A DNA stretch of 64,000 nucleotides from positions 9,466,501 through 9,530,500 of the forward strand of contig CM063288.1 in NCBI GenBank assembly GCA_032173965.1. Direction: 5' to 3'. Both the position numbers and the translations under genes were made by a program. Below are positions 23,595 to 35,434 of the stretch, piece by piece. Numbering within the stretch: position 1 is the stretch's first letter; the number at the start of each line of letters is the position of its first letter. The notes beneath the pieces were generated by a model that did no database searches, was not told where the DNA came from, and worked only from the letters and a program-made list of their open reading frames with translations. This DNA comes from Sitta carolinensis. Taxonomy: Eukaryota; Chordata; Aves; Passeriformes; Sittidae.

Positions 23595-26434
23595 GTTAGT
23601 CATCCTTTCTCTGGGATTGCTCTCAAGCCTTCTCCTGATCCTGAAGATTTCTATGTGTCTGTAGAGTGACATGGCAGATGCGTGAAATGCAAGGAGGGGA
23701 AGGCTTGGAATCTGGTATCCTAAGCATAGGCAGAAAAGCCAGGAAATGGATGGTTTTATGTAAAAAACCAAGCATCCAGCTGTCTGTGGTCCTTTCCTTG
23801 CCTGTCCCTGTGTGCACTGCCTCTGCTCTGAGTCCTCCCACGGGGTTTGGCAATGGGCAGGAGCAGCCCTGCTTCACCACCCCAGCATCTTGCTCACCAA
23901 CCTCTGTGCTCTGGCCTGGGGCTCTCTGTCCTGCCCTGTGCACACACAGCCCACCCTGGGCTGTCATCCCTCCCCTTCCTCCCTCTGGCACACTTCTTCA
24001 AGATGTTCCCAGCAGGACAGGCACTTACAACTTGGCCTGTGGAGTTTTTTTGCAAACGTGTTATCCGTGCTGGTGCTGATCCCGGCCATGACTGGAGGAA
24101 GAACCTCCGTCTCCTCTGCCCTGCTGGCCAGGGCAGAAGCCTGAAGATTTTGTCCCAGCACTTGGTGAAATAGATGGTAACAGTCTCTTTACCTGTTATC
24201 TGTTTTCTTTCTTATTCTTCTTTTCTGTACAATTTCTTTGATCTGTTCCTGTCCTCTGTGGTAACCTCAGAGCTGAGTTTGTGACCAGTTGTGATGCTGT
24301 GGATTCAGTCTGTGTGCAGTGGAGAAGAGGACAGTTCTTTGTAAGATAAGGTGCCTTTGGGACACTATTAAATGGAAACAAAGATTAGATTTGAAAGGTT
24401 AAGTTAGGGGTCTTCTAAGCTTTAGATATGCATTTAAACAAAGTCTTGCTTGGAATATGATGAGAAGCTTTTTCCTTGCTTCGTGAATAGTCTTTATGCA
24501 CGAGTCATTCTACTGATATCAGTCACCAAGGACTCTCTAGTCTTGGGCTATATATCCATGCATGATTTTCCCTTTTTATGAATAGGGGGAAAATAATTCC
24601 ATCACTCTCAATAATCTGCAGTACCTAACTGTCTGTACGGAGTGTCTGAAAAAGCCTTATGATGCTTTGCTCCTTCAGAGGGGCTTAAAAATACAAAAAA
24701 ATATTTTTCAGTATTGATATTTATGAATGTTTAAAAATACTTAAATACTTACTTATTTTAAAATACTTACTTATTTTATAAGTATGATAATTTTCTCTCT
24801 GTTGTTACATGCTTCTCAAAGCGGTTTTCTAAACTAGAAGTTATAATGATAGGAAAAATAATACTAATAATCATAGGGAAATCAGGAACAATAATGACTG
24901 CAAAAACTTCCAGATCCTATAGGCAGTTTTCAGGTGATCCCAGAATAAGCTATTCTCTACTTGGCAACCCTTTTGAAAGTCTCAGTGGTTTATCAAAGTT
25001 GATTCCCTCTCTTCTCTGATAGTTTTCTGTCTTTCTGTCAAGTTTTCTGCTTTGGACTCCAGACAGAGTGCCCTGATGGGAAGGGCTCAAAAAGAGGTGA
25101 GAAGTCAAAGGCAGATCACTTTTCCTCCTTCTTTTTCTCTGACACCTTGGAAATTGTTTAGATTTGGTTTATGGAGAGTAAATTAATTTGTCCTTACCAA
25201 TCTACTCCACATCAGTTCTTCTTTTTCATGGTTGAAGAAGGTGGTGTGGTCACCATAGCCCCAGCTGATGGGAAGGACACAGATGTTTTCTGTGGAGTTA
25301 AATCCAATCTAGATGCATCCTGAGATCATCCCATCTGTTCCCCATCTCAGTACATCTTTCTGATACTGAAGAGGCTTTCTGAGATCTGTGTTCCTTTGTC
25401 CCTGAGATATATTTTTGTTCATTCTGAAAAGATGTACTGGTCCAGAACTTGTCCCCTTTTCTATTAATAAATAAGAGTGGAGGAAACAGAAATAGTTTCC
25501 GTTTGAGCTGTGTGTTTATTAAAGAAGGAAATGCAGTTAAGTGAAAACTTAAGATATTTTGTAAGATATATTGTAAGATATTTTTAAGCAGACTGTACAC
25601 AGATTTCATAGGCTTGTCAGGTGGCAAAATGGCAAGATGGTGTCTGGTCCAAGGAAGGGTATGTTAGACCTGGGACTAAAGTTCATGACCCGAAGGCTCA
25701 GGTATTTCCATGCCCAGTGCTCTTTGTTTTGTGCTTCTTTTCCTTTTCCTTTCCCTGCCTTCACCCAGCCCCAAAGGACAGGAACAGGCAATGTTTCTTC
25801 TGGCTGCCTGCCCTCCTGACACGTGCCTGGCATTGCTGGGGCTGCCTGCCACCCCCAGCCTCCTCACCTGCCCAGCCAGTCTCACTGCTGCTTCCCACCT
25901 GGATGGAAGGAGGGGAGCCCCCGTGCCGAGGCTCGGCAGCCCATGGTGCAGGGCAGGGCCAGAGCTGCTGATAGCAGGTGGCACTGCTTCATGCAGAGCT
26001 CTTCCAAGGGCAGCATCAGGGAGCCTGCTGGGTAGGCAGTGATGCAGAGTCCTATGGAATAATTAGAGATGAACAGTTAACTCTAATTAACACATTTTAT
26101 TGCCAGATTTCCCATAAGCCCCACAAATCTCTCTGAAGGTTTATTGCTGCTTTAATGACATTGTTTTACCATGGAGATATGAGTGAGAGTGGTTGAATTT
26201 ACCAAAGACAAAGCTCGAATAAGGCTTAGGAATGAAGTGGGAGCTCAGCAGTCTGTTCTTTAATTTCTTAGGCCTGTGAGCCTCTGTTTGCACATGCATG
26301 CATGTATTTCATGACTGGGGGGGTACTGCAGGCAACCCAGGTAACCACATAAGGCAGCTGAGCAAGTGGGGAATCCTCATGGCTAGGTTCATGGTTATTA
26401 ATTTAAATGTAATTTTGTTTAATTAATGAACTAG
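23595..26434 (+). other. SLC12A8: SLC12A8 intron
   Basis: A 2.8 kb GT-AG intron whose acceptor is CTAG at 26431-26434, after an AT-rich tract rather than a strong pyrimidine tract. It includes AT-rich short tandem structure around 24,690-24,790 (repeated TTAAAATACTTACTTATTTT-like units). No genes are recognised. Confidence 0.75.
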
Positions 26435-27092
26435 AAAGGCCCCAACAAGACTCCAGTGGCTGCCATTTGCTTAACAAGTCTCATCACCATGGCTTTTGTC
26501 TTCATTGGGCAAGTGAATGTTCTTGCTCCCATAGTCACCATCAACTTCATGCTGACATACATCGCTGTGGACTATTCCTATTTCTCACTATCCTTGAGCT
26601 ACAGAATTCAGCAGAAACCTGAAGAGACCCAGATGGGAACTGTTAGACCTGCTCACTCTTCCCAGCCTTTAATTTTCAACCAGCCCCCCAGCCGCGCAGC
26701 AGATGGGGTAATTCAAAGCAGATCAAATGGCACCTTGCTGGAATTCAAAAAAGACATGGACCAGCTTTTTAAACCATTTTTAGGTGAGCCAAGTACTTGC
26801 AAAAGAGAAGGAGCTGAGGATTTAACCCAAAAGGTCAAACAAAAGAAGGCAAAGAAGCCAGCTAAGCAGACACTACAAGACAGCTTTCTCCTGGATCTCC
26901 ACCACGATGCTCCCCCAGCTCAGTACAGCTGGGATGAGACCATGGAGCCCCACCAGAGGCAGCAGAGTGGGCAGGGGGCTGCAGGTCTGTGCCCATCACC
27001 CACTGCGGGTGCCCAGCACACACCCAGGGTGCTGGAGCAGAGGGAACAGCTCTGCAGTGAAGTGATGATGCTCCCTGGCCTGAGGGGAGAAG
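26435..27092 (+). CDS. SLC12A8: SLC12A8 large exon: membrane spans plus variable cytoplasmic loop
   Basis: 658 nt, about 219 codons. It begins KGPNKTPVAAICLTSLITMA with a membrane helix, then an APIVTINFMLTYIAVDYSYF helix, the last of the conserved transport core. The rest is a long hydrophilic region characteristic of SLC12A8. It has two islands recognisable as conserved: GTLLEFKKDMDQLF and the basic stretch KKAKKPAKQTLQDSFLLDL. Between and after them the sequence is Gln/Gly/Pro-rich and variable (for example EPHQRQQSGQGAAG). The exon leaves in phase 1 before donor GTAAGG. The open frame runs through without a stop and continues past the donor for only 6 codons before a stop, which supports the donor choice. 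Confidence 0.96.
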
Positions 27093-27945
27093 GTAAGGGC
27101 TGCAGGAGATGAACATCTTCGTGTTCAGAGGAAATTGTTTATAACCTTGGTCTCCCAATGCTTTCCTGAAGGCAGGCATGAAACAAGCTTTATATGGGGC
27201 TGTCATTCATTGATTCATGGCAATAATATCATTTATTCCAGGTGAGGGTAGAGTTCATTGCAGTGCATCACAGGAGAAGTTCCAATGCAATTTCCTAGAG
27301 AAGATTAATCACAGGAAAGCAGGCAGGACTAAATTTAGTGTTGGGCTGTTTACGATATACTCATAATTCTTCACAGGCATGCTGAATGCTGTACATTAAA
27401 AAGGGTTTAGGTGTATCTTGGGATTTACTTCATCCTGGTGTGGGGTAGGAGGGTTGGAGCTGTGTGACTCTAAAACTCAGGCTGTCAAAAAGCAGTGGTC
27501 CCCACAACACAGGTGGAGTCTGTAGCTCAGCATCCATAGGTGAAGATCTGAATTTGTTCTGTTGATGATGTGGGTATTCAATATGGCATGTGTGCACAGA
27601 GTTTGTCATTCCCAGTGCTGTAGTGTTTCATCAGCATTAGTCAGTTAAGCTTCCTAAACCCCTCTGAGGGAGGAAAGTATTATTTTTCTTAATTTGCAGA
27701 TTCTGAAACTGAGGCAAAGATAAATGTGGCCTTCAAATGAACTTAGTTGCAAAGCTGGCAACTTCTTGGTTTTTTTCCTTGCACTTCTTTTCAGTTTTCA
27801 TTTTAGAGGTTTCGATTTAACTCTGTCATATCCAGGTGTCAGCTAGAATTTTTGCTTTGGTTCCTGGAATCTGGTAATGTAAAGTAGAGGAAAACCCTCC
27901 ACATTATAGCTCCTTTCTAATATTTTTTTTTCATTTTTTTTTTAG
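27093..27945 (+). other. SLC12A8: SLC12A8 intron
   Basis: An 853-base GT-AG intron ending in a long T-rich tract and TTTAG. Nothing else is recognised inside. Confidence 0.8.
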
Positions 27946-28043
27946 AATCATCTATAAAGCAACAAACTCCAGAACTGGGAATTCAGCAAATACCAGAATC
28001 CTTCTACTCCAGATATTTCAGTCACTGGATTTCCTTTGCTGGT
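27946..28043 (+). CDS. SLC12A8: SLC12A8 coding exon
   Basis: 98 nt, entering in phase 1 (G plus AA gives Glu) and leaving on a codon boundary before the consensus donor GTAAGT. It encodes the end of the cytoplasmic loop (SSIKQQTPELGIQQIPES) and FYSRYFSHWISFAG, which begins a late membrane helix. The Ser-Phe-Tyr start and Trp-Ile/Val-Ser motif correspond to the family. Intact. Confidence 0.95.
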
Positions 28044-29614
28044 GTAAGTAATTTTCTTTTATTTTGAGCACTGGTTTGGGATTGTAGAAAACAGAAAGAA
28101 ATTAATCACATACTGCAGTGTAAATACACCAGTACCTTAAATAAGGGCTTTTGATTCTCATATTCCAGGTCACCTGAACTAAATACTCAAGGTACCATGC
28201 ATCCAGCAGTTCAAATTCAGGAAAAACCCAACAGCACATTAAATTAAATAAAACCAGGAAAAACCCCAAACAAACAAAAAACCAACCAAACAAGCTCCAA
28301 CCCAACTCAAAATTACAAATTCAAAGTCTGGAGTCTTAGGACTTTAAAGATGCATGGCTGAATGGGGGGAAAAAAAAACAACAGTGTCCCTCTTTTCATT
28401 GTGTGCCAGTCTGCTTTTTCTTGCTGTGTAACAGACTGAGATATCATCTTCAAAGCTGTGTTGCTTTTATTAATAGGACAGTTTCTGCAAGCTTGGGGTG
28501 GGGTTTCATTTGTGCTGACTTCCTGATACCAGCAGCCCGCCTATGAAATTCCATCTTTTGAGGGAGGAAAGGAGAGCATTCCTACAGTATGTTATTTTAA
28601 ATAACTTTTAAATAGCTTCTGCCTCAAACTTCTGAGAAGTTTAAGACTTAAATTCATCTTGGGAAGATGGATTATTGGGCAGATGACAGGGAAAGGGTCA
28701 GATATGCATAATGAATGAGCCATATGGCTTTGCTGCATGGATGAGGATTTCATAGCTGTGCATGAAATGTAACAAACCCACTCAAACAACCCACCAAACC
28801 CCGTTAGTTTAATCCTCTGATGGAGTTGGACACCTGCTTTTCAAATTCGCTGCTGCTGCTGCCAGCAGCCAGCTCCTGGTGAGGGGTCCCACTGGGCTGC
28901 AGTGCCAGGGGTGGGCTGGGAGCGATGGCCCCTCTTTGGGATGACATCTTTAGGAGGTTGTGTGCTGAGGCCACCTCTGGGCTAGTATCTAACGTGGCTC
29001 CCAAGTGCATATCATGACAGAGCCATCAGCTCTCTGCCTTTGTGGGGGGGGTTTGCTTATGGTGGTGATGGATGTGCTCATTAAAGCAAACTTGGTTCCC
29101 TGTCAATAACTAGGCTTGGGAGAAGGTTGCAACAGAGCTGGGATGGGATTGACAATGCAAAATAAAATCACAAGAGCAAAAATTGGATGTGTTTATTCAT
29201 CCTGACTCCTCTCCCCTCTGCCCTCTCTCTTTGAGCTTCACTGATTGTGTCAGTTGGGACCATTTTAGCTCTTTCTTTGTGTGCTGCCCCTTGCTGTTCC
29301 AAACATCTCCCATGGAGATGCTACCTCTGCCTGTTTGTGTGCAACTTGAGCTAAATCTCCTCCTGAGCTAGTGAGCCTCTGGATACTTCTCTTGGAGAAG
29401 CCCAGGCAAAGACCCATGCTGTCTCTGGGACTCCAGGAAGCTCATTGGAGCTACCTCTCTGCTGCTCAAGGTGACACTGCAAACCTGTGCTGTCTCTCCT
29501 TTTAAGAGTGGGACCAAACGAGGTTCCCTTTAACACAGAAACCTGGGCTTTGACTGTCAGCATGGTCTTACCTCCCAGACTCTGGGGTAACCCCAAACCA
29601 TGTCTTTCCAACAG
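28044..29614 (+). other. SLC12A8: SLC12A8 intron
   Basis: A 1.6 kb GT-AG intron. It contains an A/C-rich low-complexity patch at about 28,250-28,300 (CAAACAAAAAACCAACCAAA-like). No genes are recognised. Confidence 0.8.
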
Positions 29615-29732
29615 GCAATCGTATCCCTCATCATAATGTTTGTCATTCAGTGGATCTACACCCTTCTCAGTCTGGGAGCAGCCATTATTCTGTATTTCTA
29701 CATTGGCCAAGTGAGCCCAGGACTCCCTCTTG
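29615..29732 (+). CDS. SLC12A8: SLC12A8 coding exon, C-terminal membrane pair
   Basis: 118 nt, phase 0 in and phase 1 out. It encodes [20 protein letters not shown] and [20 protein letters not shown], two closely spaced hydrophobic helices near the C terminus. In the family this hairpin follows the variable loop and is followed by a short aromatic segment. Acceptor CCAACAG; consensus donor GTAAGT. Intact. Confidence 0.97.
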
Positions 29733-32249
29733 GTAAGTTCTTTTTCCTGTGTTATTAAACCTGCTTAAAAATTCATTAAACTTTAATTTAACTTAATTAG
29801 GAATTGAGACTCTTGTTTTTAATATGCAGGTGACATGGTGAACAATGACAATTTGTTTTATTGCTAGTTTTAATACATTTTCTCCGAGTCTTTAATTTTC
29901 TGTTAGATTCTAACTGTAACTAGCATTGGTTTGATAGTTTGAACATGGTGTTTGTTGCTTTATCATATTGTGCTTTAAATGGCAAAACCAGATACGAAGA
30001 TTTGATAGGGATGGCGGTTTGTAAATGTATCCCAACAATGAGAAAATATGCCATAAATAAGTTTTATTAAACCTGATCAATCTAAACCCACCTGAGAGAA
30101 GTTTAAGGAAAGTGGGAAAATGTGAAAATGGGAGTGTCTCATCAAATCTCAGCATTCATAACTGTGGAACAAGAGACCCTTTTTATTCCAGAGATAAACA
30201 CATTGAATATGTTGGGAACATAATCTGGGAAAATACTTTAAGGTAGAGGGCATTAGAAAGATCTGTGCACATGATCGGCTTAAACAAGTTCAAAATTAAA
30301 CAGTGAAGCACATTCAGCAAGCAGCTCACGAGAGCCCACAGCTCCCTGGCAAGGTCCCTGGGGGAGTTTTCAGTGCTCTGTCTCTGAAGGGGCATGGTGT
30401 GGGCATCCTTACCCGCTCATGAGTATATACATCCATCCATCCATCCATCCATCATCCATCCATCCATCCATCCATCCATCCATCCATCCATCCATCCATC
30501 CATCCATCCATCATCCACCCATCATCCATCCAATCCATCCATCCATCCATCCATCATCCATCCATCCATCCATCCATCCATCCATCCATCCATCCATCCA
30601 TCCATCCATCCATCCATCCATCCATCCATCCATCCATCCATCCATCCATCCATCCATCCATCCATCCATCCATCCATCCATCCATCCATCCATCCATCCA
30701 CTCCATCCTCCATCCCTCCATCCCTCCATCCCTCCATCCCTCATCCCTCCATCCCTCCCTCCTCCTCCATCTCCCTCCCTCCATCCTCCCTCCATCCCTC
30801 CATCCCTCCATCCCTGAGATACATAGCTGAGTGCATGCCTGGATGTGCAGTTTTTTGTCCAGGATGAGAAAAATTAACCTGAGTTCATATGCAATATGTA
30901 CAGAAATAGCTACCTGGGTTTATTTAGGTGAAAGATTATTGACAGTAGGTAAGTACATACTAGATTTCAGAAATTAAGATAATGAGAAACCAAAAACTAA
31001 TCACCACTTTCCAAACATTGCTCAACTGTTCTTTTTGAACTCGAGTGACTTCCTTTCTATGTATCTGTAGGGATAGTAGAAAAGAGCAGAGATTGTGGAT
31101 AGCTAATTTGTGTATTTTGAAATATATATGTTTTAACAAAGTTGTTTATAGCCCACATATATTAAACAAAACACAAATAATGTTTTTGGATGTTGGAATC
31201 TTTTTTTGCCTTTGTATACTCACTGTATTTTGCTATATCTTTGTAATCTGCTTTTGAAATATTTACCAAAAATTACTTTAATAAGAATTCCTCTGTCAGT
31301 GTGTACAGGGTTTTGGAAGCCGATCTGAGAAATAGCAACATGATTAGACATTTTTTTTTTTCTTGGTTTCTTCTGCATGTGCATTCTCATGTATACATTC
31401 AGCAATGCATGCCACTGAAAAAGTTAGAAGTGAATGCTCAAAATTCAGCCTGATTTTTACTTGGCTGTGAGGGAATATTATTTTGTGGTCACAAGGCTCC
31501 CACTGATCTGTGAGTTTGTTCTTCAAAGGATCAAACAGCCCTTCTGTCTAGAAAGGCTGGGAGACACTAGCCTGAGAGATGTGGATTAGAGGCTAGATGA
31601 AGACCTTGGGAGGAGAAATATCCTGTGCTTGACACATCCCTTCTCTCTCTTCCTAAGTCCAGCAGGCACTGACAGGGCTCAGTTTTCCCTGTCCCTCACC
31701 ATAAACTTCTCCTGCTGCTTTTGCTTCCAGCTCTGGCACTTCCTTGCTCCTTCAGGGACCCAGTGCAGGAAACTAACTCTACTGAGAAATCAGAAAAGAA
31801 ATCAGTGTTGGTGTAATAAGCTAAACCAGCTCTCCATGGGGTCAGAGGGAATTAATGTTGAGACCACAGCCATCCTGGCTGAGGTTGGCTGAACGGCTCC
31901 TCCTGTCCCCCCATCCCTGCAGTGGGAATGGGTTTTGCAGTCCAGGTAGTGAAAGGTACTGTGGTGAGTGTCTGTGCTTTGCTCATGCTTTACTGGGGTT
32001 TAACAAGCTGTTGGGCTGGGAATGCATATCTGTTCCCAATAAGAAACTTAGGTTAATTTCTGAACAGTTGTTTAACAGCCACAGCATGCAGGAAGACTGT
32101 AGGAATGTTCTCACTATTACAAAATCTTTGGGTACTGCAGGCTAATAACAAGCGTGCTAGTTTGAGATCTTATGCAAAAATTCAGTGGTGTAATGCTATT
32201 ATATGAGAGAATTAGCAGCACACTGACTTCTTGTGCCTTTTCTCCATAG
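29733..32249 (+). other. SLC12A8: SLC12A8 intron with (ATCC)n array
   Basis: A 2.5 kb GT-AG intron (acceptor TCTCCATAG). Its main content is the large tetranucleotide array listed separately. No genes are recognised. Confidence 0.8.
30430..30815. repeat. (ATCC)n tetranucleotide microsatellite, about 385 bp
   Basis: Nearly uninterrupted ATCC units from about 30430 to 30700, broken by a few ATC slips, then a more degenerate TCCCTCC-rich tail to about 30815. It produces long artificial open frames on both strands (repeating His-Pro-Ser-Ile on plus, Gly-Trp-Met-Asp on minus), which are not genes. The purity of the central block suggests it is young and length-variable. Confidence 0.97.
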
Positions 32250-32310
32250 GAGCAGCAGCAAATTTCAGTTTCTTTGGCTGGATTAAGTCGGTTTTGATCA
32301 CTTCATGCAG
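32250..32310 (+). CDS. SLC12A8: SLC12A8 coding exon
   Basis: A 61-nt exon encoding GAAANFSFFGWIKSVLITSC, the aromatic juxtamembrane segment after the last helix, then two bases of an Arg codon. Phase 1 in, phase 2 out. Acceptor CCATAG is good. The donor GTTGGT lacks the usual A/G at +3 and A at +4, so it is weak. The Asn-Phe-Ser-Phe-Phe motif is conserved in the family. Confidence 0.94.
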
Positions 32311-35218
32311 GTTGGTACCAGTCACTTGGCAGTGACCAACCCACTGCTCATTGTTCCCATGACCCACTAATGAGGATAGAGAGGGCTGGAAGAATTGACT
32401 TGCTTATTACCTTAAGCAATCTTTCTGCACCTTCTTGCATACTCATGGCTATTCTTACTTAATGGTGAAAAGAGCTGTTTACTCCCATTAGCCTGGCATG
32501 GCTGTGGTATGTGTGGAAGCAGGAGTCTCCTCTGCTTTGTGTGTGGGAATGCCAGCTGATAACCATATCTTGGTGCCTTTAAGCTTTATCTTACCCCAAA
32601 GGTCTGTGCTCAAAATTTACAGTTGTTTGAACTGAGAAATCTGAAAGGAAATGAGAAATTGGAGACTTCTTCTCTTCCACCCATCATTCACTGAAAGCAA
32701 ATTCCTCTGGTAGTGGTGGAACAGGCACACATGGCAGAAGTGTTCAAGTTTCAGAGAGGAAATCTGGGGGTGGGGAGCTGCAATAACTTCAGAGCAGATA
32801 TGATAAACAGGGTCTTTGGTGAAGGAACCATTCAGTATTGAGTTTGCATGGGGCTGCATTGTCTTGGGGTTTTGATTCCCAGAAGACCTTGAGGGTTTTT
32901 TTCTGGTTGGTTATTAACTAGTTTTGTTAAACTTATTTGATGCTATTAATTATTAATTCCATCATGTTTGGTTTCCTAGAGCAGTTTATGAGCATCTCTG
33001 CCTCTGAGCAGTGGGCTTTGAGTTTCTCAGTCTGCTGGCTTTTTTTTTTGTTGGGGTAAGTGAATGCCATAGTAAGGGCTGTGCAACACACCTGCCATGC
33101 ATTATATGTGCCAATTTGCTGGCTCCTTCAAAATAAATGAAACTCCAGGCAATTAAGCACGTTGGTCTGTCTTGCCAGGTCCTCTTTCTGCCCACAGTTC
33201 CTATAACGTGACCATGTGCTTTTGGGTAACAAGGTGGTTGGGGAGAGATGCCAGGGGTGAGGGATCTCTCTGAGGTCCCCTTGGTAGGTTGTAGACATAA
33301 CAACACTTAATTTATACCTTAATTAAGCCATTTAAACAAAAGATTCCTATGGAATTATGGTGCCTTTGCATCTTCTCAACAGGTAAAGGGGTGAACCTTA
33401 AGGAGTGAGGGAATCAGCCCAGGATCTGTCATCAGCATTTGGTGATGGTCCTCCAAGAACAGCAAACTTGAGAGTTCACTGCTCTGAGAGGGAGGTGCTG
33501 GTCACAGCCCACTGTGGGCCAGGAGAGCTCAAAGGGTCTCACCCTAGACTGCTGCTTATAGTGTAGCAAGAGAATTGGCTTTGGTCATAGTAATTTTCGA
33601 TCCTGGCCACAAATTTTGTCAGCAACTTTCTTTGAATATTCTATAACAAAAATGCTGTTCCACTTGGGTTGTTCCTCATGCAAGAAAAAGAAGTTTCCAA
33701 GGATATTTATTAAAAACCAGGAGCTGTTAGCATTAGTTCTCTGGAGCAGACAGTGTTTCTGGTAAGCTCAAGATGCTGAGCCCAGGTGCTGTTTGTCAAG
33801 GCTGAGGCCTAAAAAGCATTTCTCAGATCACAGTACAGCCCAAGGGGCACGGAGTGGGATGCACTACCATATGTTTTCTGCATATCTCATTCTGAGAAAG
33901 TTCCCTGTCCCCTTGCACGACATCTGCTGGACTGGTGACACGAGCCCAAGCCAAGGGTGAGGAGTTGGGACTGGGAACATGCTGACAGAATTACTCATGG
34001 CACAGTGAGCCAGACCCTGCTGCTTCATATCCCAGGCAGTTCTGTCTGCTTCCACCCTAGGCAGATTTGTGGCTGGGCATTTTAGCTCGGTGCTTCTGTG
34101 ATGATGGAACAGCATTTTCCTCCCAGTTGTCCTTTGGTGCATCTCAGTTGTGTCTCCTGCCCGTTGCCAGAAATCCCTGTGGGAGTCTGGCCGAGGTGTG
34201 AGGCTTCATGGAGAACGACCAGAGGTGGAAAGGAGAAACTATCCCTGCCTCTTGTGTGGAGAGGTGCTGTTGTCACAGGGGGATTTTATCTTTGGGTTAC
34301 CAGACCAAAGAAGTCCTTGGTTCTTTGGCAAGTGTAATTGATGAACGAAAACCCTGCCAAGGAAGGCTGAGGGGAGATCTGGTGAGTGCCCAGGGTAGAA
34401 ACTGATCCTGGTTTTGTCCCCTGAAAGAGTCCAATCTCTGGGTCAGCCAGCTTGGTTACCTTATCCTAGCACCAGGGCTCTTGCTCTTACTGGCACAAAG
34501 ACACTTTGGGCTCTTCTTGGGAGTCGGGTGAGTCATTTTGAAGCCCATCTACATGTGCTGCAAGAAATTGCATTGAAGTAATTTAGCGGTTTTTTTCTAA
34601 GCTCTGTTTTCCTGAAATACAGTCAAGATACTTTAATTAATTGGAGAAAAAGAATAAATCCCATTAGACTGCAAGGGGGTTGGAGGCAGCCAAGGGTTCT
34701 TGACACCTCTAAGGCTCTTAGGTGCTTGATGAGGTCTTAGTCAGTGCTATATTTGTCTTACAGTTTTGATTTAAAAATGCTAATAAGGTTTTCTTAAAAT
34801 CAGCTTCTGGGATGAAGAGATTGCAGGAAAATCTCCTGTTTTATTTAAAAGTTACAAAAATTATTGCAAGTTTTTTATTGCTTAGGAAACCATAAAAAGG
34901 ATATTTTTCATTAGAAATGGTTTGTGTACATTCTTCTCTTGCTTGGTGTAGAAGGTGTTGACATAGTCAATATCCAAAGAGGAAACCCATTTGTTATGAA
35001 AATGTATATTTTACAGTGTTTATTTGGGGAAAGGGACCACATTTTTTGTGTGCCTACTAAGAAAAATGCTTTCAGGTTAATTCTGTGCCTCCAGAGGGCA
35101 CCGAGAAGGATTTATCCTCTTCTGGAATTACCCTGCCTTGTTTGCACAGCTGAAAGCATGGCTGGTAGTGGATAACAAACGAGGGGTGATGCAGGCACCT
35201 CTGCTTCTCTGTTTGCAG
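32311..35218 (+). other. SLC12A8: SLC12A8 last intron
   Basis: A 2.9 kb intron with the weak donor GTTGGT and a good acceptor TGTTTGCAG. No genes, RNA genes or identifiable transposons are seen. Confidence 0.8.
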
Positions 35219-35384
35219 GAGAAGGCCAACTCTCAAGGAGCAGATCGTGGTGACACCATCCTTTGCAACAGTTGGCATGGAGACCAGGCAGCTCACCGAG
35301 GAGAATGCTGACTTTGCCTCACGGGACCGCTACCACCAGTCCTCACTGATCAGCAGGGAGGAATTTGGGAGCCAGTTCCAGTGA
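35219..35384 (+). CDS. SLC12A8: SLC12A8 terminal coding exon with stop
   Basis: This exon completes an Arg codon, then encodes RRPTLKEQIVVTPSFATVGM and a conserved hydrophilic tail: ETRQLTEENADFASRDRYHQ, SSLISREEFGSQFQ and a TGA stop at 35382-35384. The Gln-Leu-Thr-x-Glu-Asn-Ala-Asp-Phe-Ala and Arg-Asp-Arg-Tyr-His motifs are the recognisable C-terminal signature of SLC12A8. Adding all visible exons, and counting the base apparently missing at 11758-11760, gives a final in-frame 512 residues, against about 714 for the full human protein as I recall it. Confidence 0.97.
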
Positions 35385-35385
35385 A

Positions 35386-35387
<2 letters not shown>

Positions 35388-35432
<45 letters not shown>
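35388..35432. repeat. (CA)n dinucleotide repeat just after the SLC12A8 stop
   Basis: An uninterrupted CA tract of about 22 units beginning 3 bases after the stop codon, so it would be transcribed in the 3' UTR. Perfect CA tracts of this length are usually polymorphic, and CA-rich RNA is a known binding target of hnRNP L. Confidence 0.97.

Positions 35433-35434
<2 letters not shown>

Noticed and set aside
30394..30867. Open frames of 157, 132, 94 and 85 codons across the ATCC array
   Set aside because: They are products of the tetranucleotide repeat, open in several frames on both strands, with no support as genes.
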